A DNA stretch of 64,000 nt from Eutypa lata (taxonomy: Eukaryota > Ascomycota > Sordariomycetes > Xylariales > Diatrypaceae). This document shows positions 1-10,561 of the stretch, piece after piece (the first letter of the stretch is position 1; every line of letters starts with the position of its first letter). Made by a program: the position numbers and the translations under genes. Location of the stretch: NCBI GenBank assembly GCA_022661535.1, contig JAKULF010000005.1:1-64000 (forward strand). The letters run 5' to 3'. Under the pieces are notes generated by a model, which was not told the origin of the DNA, made no database searches, and saw only the letters and a list, made by a program, of their open reading frames with translations.

Positions 1-606
1 AGTTACGCATACGCTGTGCTCAGCACCTCATGCTATGTGGGCAGGCAGAGACACTCTGTCAGCCGCAGTGAGCTTCGGCCCCGGCGGGAGCCGCCGCGGG
101 ACGGATTCGCCAGGTCAGCGCTGTTCGCCCGCCGCAGGCAGGCTGGCGGGAAGGGGCTGGCCGGAGGGGCTCCGGACCTGGGTAGGCCGCTACCGCCGCA
201 CTCCGCGTATACATACTCGAGCCCACCGCCAGTCCTCGCGCTAGGCCTTGACCTACAACGCCTGGCAGTCGGAGCCGAGTATGTATACGCGGAGTGCGGC
301 GGTAGCGCCCTACCTGCGATTCCGGAGCCCCCTCCGACCAGCTTCTCCCTTCCCTGCGCCAGCACCCTACTGCGTGACGGGCAAGCGCCACACGACAAAG
401 GAGGGAGACACCCGCGAATCCGTTGCCAACGCAACCAGCCTGTCCGCCGCAACCCTGTACATGGGGAACCAGCAGATCCTGCGTGACCGCAGTGCGGCCG
501 AGCCGGGTGTCGCCCCCGCCTGCCCATGACATACAAAGGAATTAGGCACAGCGAGTCTGGTTTTAACCTTAGCAATACGTAACCGAAACCAGCGATACGC
601 AAGTTT
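1..606. repeat. GC-rich imperfect inverted repeat (fold-back) distal to telomere array
   Basis: The two halves are inverted copies of each other. The best part is 181-219 against 276-314: 39-bp arms with one mismatch around a 56-bp loop. Similarity decays outward but can still be followed to about 11-35 against 535-560, where GCTGTGC and TGGGCAGGC motifs face each other. It borders the telomeric array directly. Open frames over it are by-products of the GC-rich palindrome, not genes. It could be a telomere-inserted element, a subtelomeric repeat or a fold-back assembly artefact. Confidence 0.7.
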
Positions 607-870
607 AACCCTAACCCTAACCCTAACCCTAACCCTAACCCTAACCCTAACCCTAACCCTAACCCTAACCCTAACCCTAACCCTAACCCTAACCCTAACC
701 CTAACCCTAACCCTAACCCTAACCCTAACCCTAACCCTAACCCTAACCCTAACCCTAACCCTAACCCTAACCCTAACCCTAACCCTAACCCTAACCCTAA
801 CCCTAACCCTAACCCTAACCCTAACCCTAACCCTAACCCTAACCCTAACCCTAACCCTAACCCTAACCCT
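607..870. repeat. Telomeric repeat array, 44 perfect AACCCT units
   Basis: This is the C-rich strand of the TTAGGG repeat used by most filamentous fungi: 264 bp with no variant unit. Read left to right the C-rich strand is what a left chromosome end should show, with the chromosome interior to the right. The array is nevertheless not terminal in this window, because 606 bp of other sequence lie outside it. Confidence 0.97.
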
Positions 871-1058
871 ACTACACCTCCCAATAAATTCTTACATTTT
901 ATTTTTTTTTTTAAAAAAAATTTTAAACTTTTTATTACTTTAAATAATAATTTATAAAAATAATTTTAATAAAAATAAAATAAATTTATAAATTTATATA
1001 AATTATAATGTTTTTTTTTTTTTTTATTATAATAATTATTATAATAATTTACGATAAT
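871..1058. repeat. AT-rich, RIP-like subtelomeric segment
   Basis: Almost pure A+T with long A and T runs and nearly no CpA or TpG, directly inside the telomere array. The composition matches the RIPped island at 26.7-32.2 kb, so this is probably a fragment of a RIPped repeat. No coding potential is seen. Confidence 0.6.
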
Positions 1059-1073
1059 TAACGGTTAATTAGC

Positions 1074-1168
1074 GAACAGCGGCGGCTAGCGATCAGCTGG
1101 CGATCAGCTGGCGAGCAACGGCGGCTGGCGGTCAGCTGGCGGGCAGCGGCGGCTGGCGGCGGGCAGCG
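1074..1168. repeat. Short GC-rich subtelomeric minisatellite
   Basis: About three degenerate copies of a roughly 30-bp unit built from GCGGCTGGCG and ATCAGCTGGCG blocks (GCGGCGGCTAGC, GATCAGCTGG, CGGCGGCTGGCGG). The jump from almost no G+C before it to very high G+C here is abrupt. Confidence 0.55.
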
Positions 1169-4100
1169 TGCCGGTAGCGACTATGCCGCTATTCGGCCGC
1201 CCAAACCCCTTTTTCCGAATAACTTCGCCGGCATAGCTGCTATAATGCCGCAACTTGGACCGTTTTGTAACTTTCGGCGAGGGCTATCCGACGGTGCCGG
1301 ATGCACGCTCGCAGCTAGCCCGTAGCCAAAGTTGTCGCTAATACCCTATATGGTCTTTTGAGGATGGTCGTTTGAGGGCGCGCCAAGATCCCGCTCGGGC
1401 CCCCTCGCACGGGCCGCACCACGCAAAAATGGTCGTTTGAGGCGTCAAAAGACCACGGGACTAGCTGTAAGATGAAACATATCTGGCACGCCTGCACGCT
1501 CAGCACGAATGCACATTACGTCAGTGTTGTAGCCAACGCGTGGCTAGTGAAGCAGAAGGGAGCGGGGTGGCTGGGGACACTAAGGGTTACCGCGGACTAA
1601 GATCTTGGCCATTCCACTTCATAATCTGGACTAACCTTTGTTGCTGTACACCAAAGTTGGGGATCCCGTCCGTGGCTTGAAGTTCGGGCCGCAGGCTAAC
1701 CCCCAACTAGGCTTTAAGCCCGTCGTTATGATGCAGCTTGCCAGTTAATCACTGCCACGACTGACTAATCCACTTAACCACTGGACCACCATGTCCCAAA
1801 AGGGATACATAATTCCAAGTCGCACTGGAATTCCTGAAGTGAATCCATAGGTCCGATAGCTGCTGCCACGGGTAATCGCCGCCAGCCAGCTACGTGCCAA
1901 TCAATGCTACAGACGTCATGAATCTTGACAACGACCTGGATGCTGCCATCACCGTTGTCGGCAAGATCGAGGAGGAGCAGTACCTATTTCGAATCGAGGC
2001 GGAAGCTGCAACCACCGAGGGCACCCGTACACCAACACATTCATCTGTCTCTGGTGGCCGAACCCCAGCTGGGCTTTTGGGCTCTAAGCCAAGCTCGGCT
2101 GGGGATCATGTCCCTAGCTTATCCATTGCGACAATCATGGCCCACGGGCCGAACCGCAGCTAGGTTCCACGCCAACCCGATGTGGCCAGGCCGAGTTGGC
2201 CAAGTCGCCTGATGTGTCTAACGAAAGCTATGACCTCCTCATATAATCAGTTATGGGTGTGGCTTTGATCGAACCGAGTTGTAGGAGGACGACAACACTT
2301 GAGGGAGTTGTGCAATTGGTACTTGTTTGATTTTTCTATACAGAGTTTTCGATAACAAAAAGTTCCCATTGAGACCGAAGAGGTGTAGACTTGGTCTTAG
2401 GGAAATAAGGATTACGGGCGAATACAGGGAGGGAGAGGATAACGGAGGGCTCGGATGATGGAGTCATGTCTACATAAGTTACTCAGATGTTACCAAGATT
2501 ACTGGTCATATATTGTACCACGCCATTGCACAATTCTACTGTTTTTTCTCTATGGAAGCCGGTGGCCTCGTATCTCATAGAGGAATGCGATTCATGAAGG
2601 ATTAGCTTGATCAACAACAGAGCGCTTTTCGGAAAGCTGTTGAGAACTGCAAGAACCAGCTGGCTAAGATGCCTGATATGTCTAATGAAAGTTATGACTT
2701 GAGGGAATCAGTTATAGACGCGGCTATCATCTAATAGGGTTGTAGGTGGACAGCAGCACCCGAGAGTTGTGCAGTTAGTATGCGATTTGCTCCTAGCAAC
2801 AGACTACCTTTCAAGAAGCTGTTGAGAGCCGCAAGGCCCAGCTGGCTAAGTCGCCTGATGTGTCTAAGTAGCTATGGATGCGGCTATCGTCGAAGAGGAC
2901 TGTAGGACAGCAGCACCTGAGAGAGTTATGCAATTGGTATCTACCAATCGCCTACCTGTCTACCATACCAAACTTGGATAGCCCACAACTCACTTGCCTC
3001 GAGCAAGAGCCCATGTTAGCCCAACTGGATGAAGCCCTACATAGACAGTTAACTACTATCACCGCATTAATTTAGTAATTAAAGTATACTGCTCAATTCG
3101 GTTGTGGCTAAAGTAATCGACACCATCTACTATATACATACTTACCTCGCAACTTCTGATTTGAATAAGTCAATCATTATAATTTTCAAAATGGAATAAT
3201 CACTGATTATCCCTATCCAAGTATACATTATTTACATTTCGGGTTTTTTCTTGATATTTTCAGTGTTATTTAACTCTGTTTTACGGTGAGCCTTCCTCCT
3301 CGATCTTGTCCATATCGGTGATGGCAGCATCATAGTCGACTATCACAGCTCTAACAGGCTTGATTCCAGTGGCGAGTTTGGAACCCAGAAGGGGTTTTAG
3401 CCTGCGGGCCTGTCACGGCACTAAGTGGAGTGCACGAGCCTACACCGGATTCCTGTATATATAACAAGTAGCGCTACCCGCCACCTAGTAAAGACTTCCT
3501 CCATTCCTTCTGCGTACAACAACAATATACTCGTCTTGACCTTATGGTTCTTTAGTGATGTGACAGGGCCCAAGCCATCGCATTGTGTAAGCTAGGGACA
3601 TGGTCCCCAACTCTGGCGTACAGATAGATAGGTGGCTGTTAGATAGCCATGACTTGGCCCTTTCTAGTTGCACAGCAGTAGCCTGACGGGCCAACGTGGC
3701 CTCTTGCTCGACCACAGTTGCCATGGGCCTCTCTAGTTGCTCAGCAGTAGCTTGACGCTGTTGTCGTGCAGTTGCTAAATAAATGGCTGAAGGATTGATC
3801 ACGGAGGGTAGACTGATAGATAGATAGATCTTCATGATTATTTTAAGCTGTACCAGCACCGATTTGTATCCCTTCCAAGCTTTGCTTTCACTTATCACTA
3901 TTGATTTCAAACTTAGTGACAAGACTGTGAGATGAATATTACGTGAAGGTGTCAGGATATAAAGTGCACATGTGGGTGGTCAGGTGATCAGCCTATAAGT
4001 TAATGATGTTGGCGGCTTGCGAGGTAGCTTACAACCTCACTTAAAAAACCTTTTCATCGCTCATTGACCCCTACACAGACTTTCAAGTTGGTAGTTAACA

Positions 4101-7100
4101 CTAGGGACTCGCTAAAACATTATGTTGTTGCGAGCAAAAGGGAAGAAAGAAGTCCAGCAGCTGGGTGGAGCGTGGTGCCACTATATTATATGGAAAGACC
4201 CGGCTCCGGCTCCGTGCTCCCTACTGAGTGCAATGACGAAAATGAGGGTTTAAGGTGAGGATTAAGTATAGAGTGTCGGTAGTAAGACTTCGGTAGCGAA
4301 GCTCTGGTGACCTATATAATTGTGAAGGGCGTGGTGCGTCGATACTCAGATCATAATGTGGAAAACACTCTCTTTTAGCGGCTGAGCCAAGCCGCCGTGG
4401 AGAGCGCTTACAGACATGCGTTAATAATGGCCATCCTTATCCCCCAGCTCTGTTTCCTACAATCACTCTTCGGCTCGCTCGGAACTACCCTATTACGTGG
4501 CGTAATAATATTTATCACGGATATATACTTACTCGTATATTGTTTATGTACACGCTGATATATCGTCTGTGTAAACAGATATACATATTTTGATGGCCTA
4601 CCTAGTGTATCAACTTGTAATGTATTGACTAGTTTAACAGGATTAATAACATTACTGTCCCAGTATCAAAGGTGACGGAGGACATCGTCTCCAACCTCGC
4701 ACATATACCTTCGGTGCATAACACGACGATATAGATTATATCTTCTGTTCCTCACTAGTGTCTCATATTTTTCATGCCACTCCTGTCTTCCTGCTGCCTC
4801 TTCTGTTCCTCATGTCCTACGTGTCCCTTGCACTGGCTAACACTAACTCCTTCCCATACTCTACCACATCATGTCGTCCCCATCTACCTAGTATCTATTT
4901 TCCCCGGGTAGGGCCATGCTGGGTTGAATCCTGTGGCAGGTGCGATGTACCTGGCCTTATATGTATAGTCATGACAGGTCTTTAACCGTCACTATAGAAA
5001 ATACAAAATCCTTTGCCTCTCCCTCAAATCATCGTCTAGTTCTAATCTTTCGGCAACCGCATCGGCAACTTGCCGTTAAGTCAAGGCTTTAAAGGCATTT
5101 AAGTTCCAGGATACATAGAAGGCTTCGTATCAAACCTCCAGTGATCTATGAACGATATATAAAAAGGGGGTAAAGCCATCTTGGGTCGTAGTGGGCTAGA
5201 CATCTATTCATCCCAAGGTACAATCCCTCCCTATTACAGTAAGTCACCTTCGCTTAACACCCATCGTAAAATCGATCCCATGATCTGGCATATGTTTATC
5301 ATTTATCGTGGGTTTATTCTGAAACATGTACTATGAAGCTGCACGGAAGAACACCGCTTAGAGTCTGCGCCTTGTACCTTAACCAAGTGCCCCCACTCCA
5401 ATGGTTCCCTCTCTATACTGTACACTGACCCATACCATCAACCTCGTCAGCCCTCATTATCTGTTACTACTGAGACCTTTCCCAGTTTCTGAGTTCATTT
5501 AACGGCGTATCCTATCATCGACTTCGCCGTCGTCTATTCTCTGAAGCCTATCTTACATTAACGCCTATAATTAGCTTCGGCATCCTCCACTGTCGTCACC
5601 TATCATCACCAACTTCTCCGACGCTCGTCAACAGTTAAGTCGGAACTTCTAATCAGCCTTTGACCCCACGCTAAAACATACTCCTTATTGGTTCCATTGG
5701 AGGGGTCAAAGGTGTGCTTCTTTAGGCCCTCTGGCTAGGAGCGTGTCACTTTTACACGCAGCGAAGGAACAACTGCGCATTTAAACCGCTAGTTAACAAC
5801 ACATGCTCACTGTACACACGCTCAACATTTTCTTTGAGTACGCACTTTATTTACCCTCGCCACCTTTAGCTAAGCGTTTTAGGCTAGTCATTTAGTGTTT
5901 TAACGTCTACGAACAACTCGTATTTAAGTAGCTACCGCTATAATTGCACTCATAATGGCCTTAAAGCCGCCATCTGCAAATGGTGGTATGCCAGCCTTCA
6001 CCAAGAGACCAATCTTCAGTCTAGAGACCGAGAAGGCTGGTTGACAAACGCAGGAGATGTTCTCACACACCTTTGAGCGCTACCTTCAATAAAGGCAAAT
6101 TTTAGCTAACCACTATGGAAACGCGGGCGCAGGGGGGACTGAATCGACATCGCCTTCGGAGTCTGTTAGTGTCGGGGAAGATTCCCGTAGCGATAAAGAC
6201 CCTAAATGGCTGATGAACCTAAGGCCTAAAGCGAGGAGGGTTGTAAGATCAAGACATGTCGTAAAGTAGAAACCTAAGCCAGGAGTTTAGAGTGGCTTGG
6301 CTAGGTGGTGGTAAATGTGTTTCAAGGCTATCTAGAGTAGCTCATGAATCCCTAGTGAGCTACGCCTATATCTATGCTGGTTACCGGGGTATGAGGTTGC
6401 GGAGTTTTAAAGACCTACCCGGTCACTGTAGGAAAGGTCCTTAAAAAGATAGATGTAGAGCTGCCAAACATGTCCAGCATGATGCGTATAAGCGACGTTG
6501 AGGTGAATGACACGAGCATAGTCATACAGGATGTCGATATCTACCTCAGCATCATCAGAGGAAGTATAGCCCTACCAAGAGTATCGATCAAGTCATTCAT
6601 CAGCTCAAAGAATGACGCGGAGCTCAGAGGGGGCCTGTAAAAGTGCAAGGCACATCACAGCGTAAACGGGAAGGACCAAAGCTGGCACCGAATAGATATA
6701 ACTATTACCGCCTACTCCATTACAACGTAAGCGGCTTCACCTCCTTCGTATAAATTATTATGCTTTCTTTATAAAACATCGAGATTCGCCATCGTAGCTT
6801 CCCATTTAGTCTTTATTATATAAGCTATCTCCACACGTTGTACTCAGGGTATACCTGTTACTTTGACACTGACATGGATAATTAGGATGCTCACAAGCTG
6901 TCGACGACAGCCCTTTTCGGAAGCACGTCCAGCTAGCATGGAGCTGTCTCATCCAGGACATATGGAGAAGTCATCATGTACAAGTCTAGGCTTTACCCCA
7001 GGAAGATGATCAAGACCACGGCCTGATGTGGCTACAAGGTCATACACGGGGACACTGAATTGATCGTCGTTCTTGTCACAGAGCCATCGGAGAAGGAACG

Positions 7101-7780
7101 CAATGTTATGACGCCTGTTCCGGCACCGGGTGGGTTTCCGGTAGTGGCCAGATATTCAACTATAATTAGTAAAGTTACTAGCTTTGTTCACTTGTATTAT
7201 TTTGCAGGACCTGGTGGTCTAGTGGCTAGTGGGCTAGATAGCGTGACTATGCCAATGAACAAAGGGACTAGGCAAGTAACATATTGTTGTATACAGAAGG
7301 AAAGGAGGAAGTAGAACTTGGTGATGCGTAGCGCCGCTCTATATGCAGGCATTCGGTGTAGGTACGAGCCATCCACTTAGTGCCGTGACACATACAACGG
7401 TGGATATACAGATCAAGTCAGAGATGACGGTGCAAACTGTGCACATGCAGCAAGAATGTAGGTACTGGCGTGACAACCGCAATTAGCTTACAATATCGAG
7501 CAGGAAGGACCGGGGAGTACTATGCCTCGGTAATCTGGACATGAAGGGCCTCGGATCAATTCAGGACACGCCCCAGGTAGTAAGGGTGACCATGAGAAGA
7601 TCTCTGCACACCATGATGATGCCCCCTGCGATCTTCTCGGAGGCCGTGAATTGAGCATGTAGAGCCCGTATTCACCTGAATTGAGCGTGTAGAACTCGTA
7701 TTCACAGAATTATGTACGAACCTCAATACTAATGGGAGGGTAGGACCAAGTGAGGAGGTCAGAAACCTACATTTTGAGAC
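1169..7780. other. Gene-poor subtelomeric region with decayed repeats
   Basis: No intact gene was found in this 6.6 kb. Open frames are short and interrupted. Repeated pieces are visible. ATGGTCGTTTGAGG occurs twice near 1362-1445. A GGCCGCAGGCTAA block near 1688 reappears inverted near 3400. Sequences resembling the first half of a tRNA (TGGTCCAGTGG, minus strand near 1790; TGGTCTAGTGG, plus strand near 7210) could be heads of decayed SINE-like repeats. A decayed frame near 6520-6640 reads through about 40 codons before a stop but matches nothing I recognise. Confidence 0.6.
2198..2950 (+). pseudogene. Decayed coding sequence with three related repeat units
   Basis: Three imperfect copies of one unit begin near 2198, 2660 and 2840. 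Each starts with GGCYAAG.YGCCTGATRTGTCTAA, and each is followed by a GAGAGTTRTGCAAT-like block. Units two and three, including their upstream parts, translate to related peptides (FRKAVENCKNQLAKMPDMSN and FQEAVESRKAQLAKSPDVSK). This suggests a former protein with repeated segments. Stops and frameshifts break every copy. The family is not recognised, and a decayed transposon gene is also possible. Confidence 0.4.
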
Positions 7781-7786
7781 TTGATG

Positions 7787-7794
7787 TATAAAAG
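7787..7794 (+). promoter_or_regulatory. TATA box (TATAAAAG) of the small secreted protein gene
   Basis: A canonical TATAAAAG lies about 120 bp upstream of the ATG at 7913, followed by a pyrimidine-rich leader. The spacing fits a fungal TATA promoter with a short 5' UTR. Confidence 0.5.
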
Positions 7795-7912
7795 GGCGTG
7801 CGATAGCTCGTTCTTTTGGGTTCCTCAACCGTTCAGCAATCCGACGACATATGCAAACAACATAATTTCACTATCGACCTCTCCTTAATCAATTTTATCC
7901 TTCGTCGACACT

Positions 7913-8431
7913 ATGAAGTCCATTGTCCTGTCTCTTTCGTCCGTTGCCACTGCACTCGCGGTTGCCATGCCAGTCGAACCACCTGCGTGCTACCACCTGA
8001 ACCTCCTGCTCGCAGAGGAAGGTGACCAGCAGTATTGGCTTTTGACCGAGGACAATCTGCCACCCGGTAACCAGGAGCGTGCATCCGAGATCATCAGCAA
8101 GCAGCAACTCGCCAGAAGGGATAATCCAGTGTGCTCTGGTAGCCACCAAGCCAGCACGGGTGACTGCTCTAGCCTGCTGGCCGCTATCTCGAACGATTTG
8201 AGCGACCTTCCTGTCTCACCCCAGGACATCCGTTACAACAACTGCTACGTCAGCTGGTCCAAGCCGGTCGACACTGATGGGGCCGTCGTCGCCCATCTAT
8301 ACAATGCCGCGCTAGCTATATACAACACGTGCAACTCGAACAATAAGGTGTCGGGGCTAAAGAAGAACGTGAACCTCAAGGGTGTTACGCTTACAGAGTG
8401 CCTCTCTAACAGAGGTACTAGGTGTAGCTAA
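7913..8431 (+). CDS. Small secreted cysteine-rich protein, effector-like
   Basis: A 172-residue single-exon protein. Residues 1-18 form a signal peptide (MKS, hydrophobic core, AVA). A likely propeptide follows and ends at Arg68-Arg69, a typical Kex2 site (LARRDN). The mature part would be about 103 residues with six cysteines (74, 85, 111, 140, 163, 171), consistent with three disulfides; Cys26 lies in the propeptide. The pattern C-x10-C, then YxNCYVSW, then a late C-x7-C loosely recalls fungal Hce2/Ecp2-like secreted proteins, but I cannot assign a family. A TATA box and subtelomeric position fit a regulated accessory gene. Possible roles are interaction with a host or competing microbes; this is inference. 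Confidence 0.75.
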   Translation: MKSIVLSLSSVATALAVAMPVEPPACYHLNLLLAEEGDQQYWLLTEDNLPPGNQERASEIISKQQLARRDNPVCSGSHQASTGDCSSLLAAISNDLSDLPVSPQDIRYNNCYVSWSKPVDTDGAVVAHLYNAALAIYNTCNSNNKVSGLKKNVNLKGVTLTECLSNRGTRCS

Positions 8432-9017
8432 TTATGGGCTAGCCTCGACCTACTAAAGGATGGATGGGTATATCAGAGGTGTGCATGGGACGGATATGTA
8501 GGAGGGTAAATCCGGGTACGATAGATGTCCGTAGCAAGTACAGGATGCGCTAGAAGACCCCAGACTTAAAAGACTAAACGTTATTAAGGGGCGGATAGCT
8601 AAATAGTTGATAAACTTCAGTGTTGTGTAGCTTCGCCCTTTCTTAGACTTTACACTCCATGAAATACTGAAGTTGTGACATGGCTTCCTTACTTTTAAAT
8701 CGGCGCAAAATACTAAAGGATGACTTAGTCGGGACGAGGTCGGGCCAGGAGCGTGGTCAACGATCTCGAGACAAGATAGTTTAAACTTGCAATACCACAA
8801 GTGGGAAAATACAGATTTAATACGTACGCCGCTCTATCTTTAGGGAAGGATAGCTAGAAGAGATCCTTAAAGGATCCATTCCACCATTGTGTCTAAATAG
8901 CTTAAAGGTCTACAGCTTATAGCTACACCTTCTCCTCTGCAACTTGTTATTTTTTTCCTATTCCCTAGTGTTTCGAATTACGTAACGTGTCTCCCTTTCC
9001 TAAGCCGTAACATCAGG
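8432..9017. other. Intergenic, nothing recognised
   Basis: Between the secreted protein gene and the convergent kinase gene. A minus-strand frame at 8453-8800 has no recognisable features or start context and looks like chance. Confidence 0.5.
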
Positions 9018-10268
9018 TTAGGTTTCTTCATCCTGGAATATTAAGTCCCTCAAGCGTCGCGCTACATCAACTGACGAAACACGCTCATCTGGCTCATATA
9101 CAACCATTTCCTGAATTAGCCGGAGAAATTGTTCCCGCTGAAGATTTGACAGATGTGGGGCCTCCGTAGAAAGACGATCGGCGATTGACTTGTCAGTGAA
9201 CTCGTCTGTATACCACCAAGGAGGTTCCGTGTCGTGCTTAAGGACCCCGTTCTCCCTATACCCGTAAGTTTCATTCATAAACTTCCCCTTCCACTGTTCT
9301 GGTAACGGTCCGAGGTAGCCGACAATAGTGCCGACAAGTATCCCGAATATCCGGAAGCCAGTGGGGAATAAGAAAGAACTTGTCTCAACGCTATACAAAA
9401 CGCACGCAAGGCTCCAAACATCGCTTTTTGGCGAAGGCGTGTAGCCAAAACAAATCTCCGGAGGAAAGAAGTCGATGGGTGCCCCTAACGATGAAGGAGG
9501 CTGATCCGTGAAGAAAGACTCTCCAAAGTCGATGAGCCGAATTTTTGTAAGCGTAGAGAAGTCGAGACCGGAGAAGTTTGCAGCTTCTACCATTCTCTTC
9601 GGAGGATGGGGGGACTCTGTATCACGAAAAAGTTGAGGTCTCTCGGTTTTGATGGGACCAAGAATATGATATAGGTCTTCTGGAGATACAGATGAAAGAT
9701 CAGGGAGCTCGAACACGATATTCAAATCAGTCAGGTCACCATGGCAGACCCCATTACTGTGGAGAAACGCGACGGCACTGGCGACCTGTTGACATACTTG
9801 GTGTCGTACGGCGCTCGGTACCGCCTTAGCCACATCGTAGTTTTCCATTCTTGGACCAAGGACTGGAAGCAGAAGACAAGTATGCTCGCCATTAGGGCCG
9901 GTAATGTTGAATGTGTCATGTATGTTGATGATGTTTGGATGCCCAGGGCCCCCAACACGGTTGAGATGCTGAAGGATGCGTGATTCGTTCAATACGTCTA
10001 TGTCGCCGCAATCTGCGCGGATGATCTTCAGGGCATAATAGGTGAATGTACCCAGGTTCTCCCGTGGTTGAACAAGCCAGATAGTTGAATATCCTCCATG
10101 GCCGAGCTTATGGAGGACCTCATAATGCCGATCGCCAGCGCAGATGACATCACCAATATCCACTGGGTGATAGCCACCTTGGACGTAATTATTAGCGTCC
10201 TCGATTTCATGTAATAGATCTGGGCTAGAGCTGGAGTTGCGAGGACATGATAGTGGTTTAGGAGGCAT
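9018..10268 (-). CDS. SRPK-like serine/threonine protein kinase with variant catalytic loop
   Basis: A 416-residue single-exon kinase. The glycine loop is GHGGYSTIWL (56-65), the ATP-binding lysine is K81 (YALKII), and the metal-binding motif is IDFGES (246-251). The APE region reads FFPPEICFGYTPSPKSDVWSLAC. Overall shape, including the YSTIWL loop and the insert of about 60 residues between catalytic loop and DFG, matches the SR-protein kinase (SRPK) group. The catalytic loop reads HGDLTDLN (176-183) where SRPKs have HTDLKPxN: the catalytic Asp178 is kept, but the loop lysine is Thr. Such HGD variants are frequent in lineage-expanded fungal SRPK-like kinases, so activity is plausible but uncertain. 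No substrate can be inferred. The next minus-strand gene is a nuclease-like protein of another fungal expanded family. Confidence 0.85.
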   Translation of the reverse strand: MPPKPLSCPRNSSSSPDLLHEIEDANNYVQGGYHPVDIGDVICAGDRHYEVLHKLGHGGYSTIWLVQPRENLGTFTYYALKIIRADCGDIDVLNESRILQHLNRVGGPGHPNIINIHDTFNITGPNGEHTCLLLPVLGPRMENYDVAKAVPSAVRHQVCQQVASAVAFLHSNGVCHGDLTDLNIVFELPDLSSVSPEDLYHILGPIKTERPQLFRDTESPHPPKRMVEAANFSGLDFSTLTKIRLIDFGESFFTDQPPSSLGAPIDFFPPEICFGYTPSPKSDVWSLACVLYSVETSSFLFPTGFRIFGILVGTIVGYLGPLPEQWKGKFMNETYGYRENGVLKHDTEPPWWYTDEFTDKSIADRLSTEAPHLSNLQREQFLRLIQEMVVYEPDERVSSVDVARRLRDLIFQDEET

Positions 10269-10561
10269 GTTCAGCGACGACGGTAATAGGTGGTGAAATG
10301 ATGTTCGAAATAAGTCAACTACCTTAGATGTTGGATGGTAGAGATGTTACAACAGCTGCTGTCAGTACTCTATCTAGCGCCTTGGCGTAGACCCCCTATT
10401 GCTCCCTCGCGGTACGGCAACGCATGCACTTTATCAGTTTATTTACGAAGAAAGGTTTGACGTATAAAGCAGTATATACGTATCTATACGGTTCATAACA
10501 CATATATTACGAATTAATATCATTTAGCAAATGTATATTCGTGCTGTTAATGAATACCAGC

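Noticed and set aside
33..884. Long minus-strand open frame rich in Gly-Leu
   Set aside because: It is the telomere repeat read as protein plus the fold-back sequence; no gene.
1741..1795. tRNA-like start with a good A-box (minus strand), similar to one near 7206
   Set aside because: No B-box, anticodon arm or acceptor pairing follows; at most a decayed SINE-like head.
4758..4985. Signal-peptide-like plus-strand frame
   Set aside because: It begins without an ATG at the frame start, has no family match, and lies in decayed repeat DNA.
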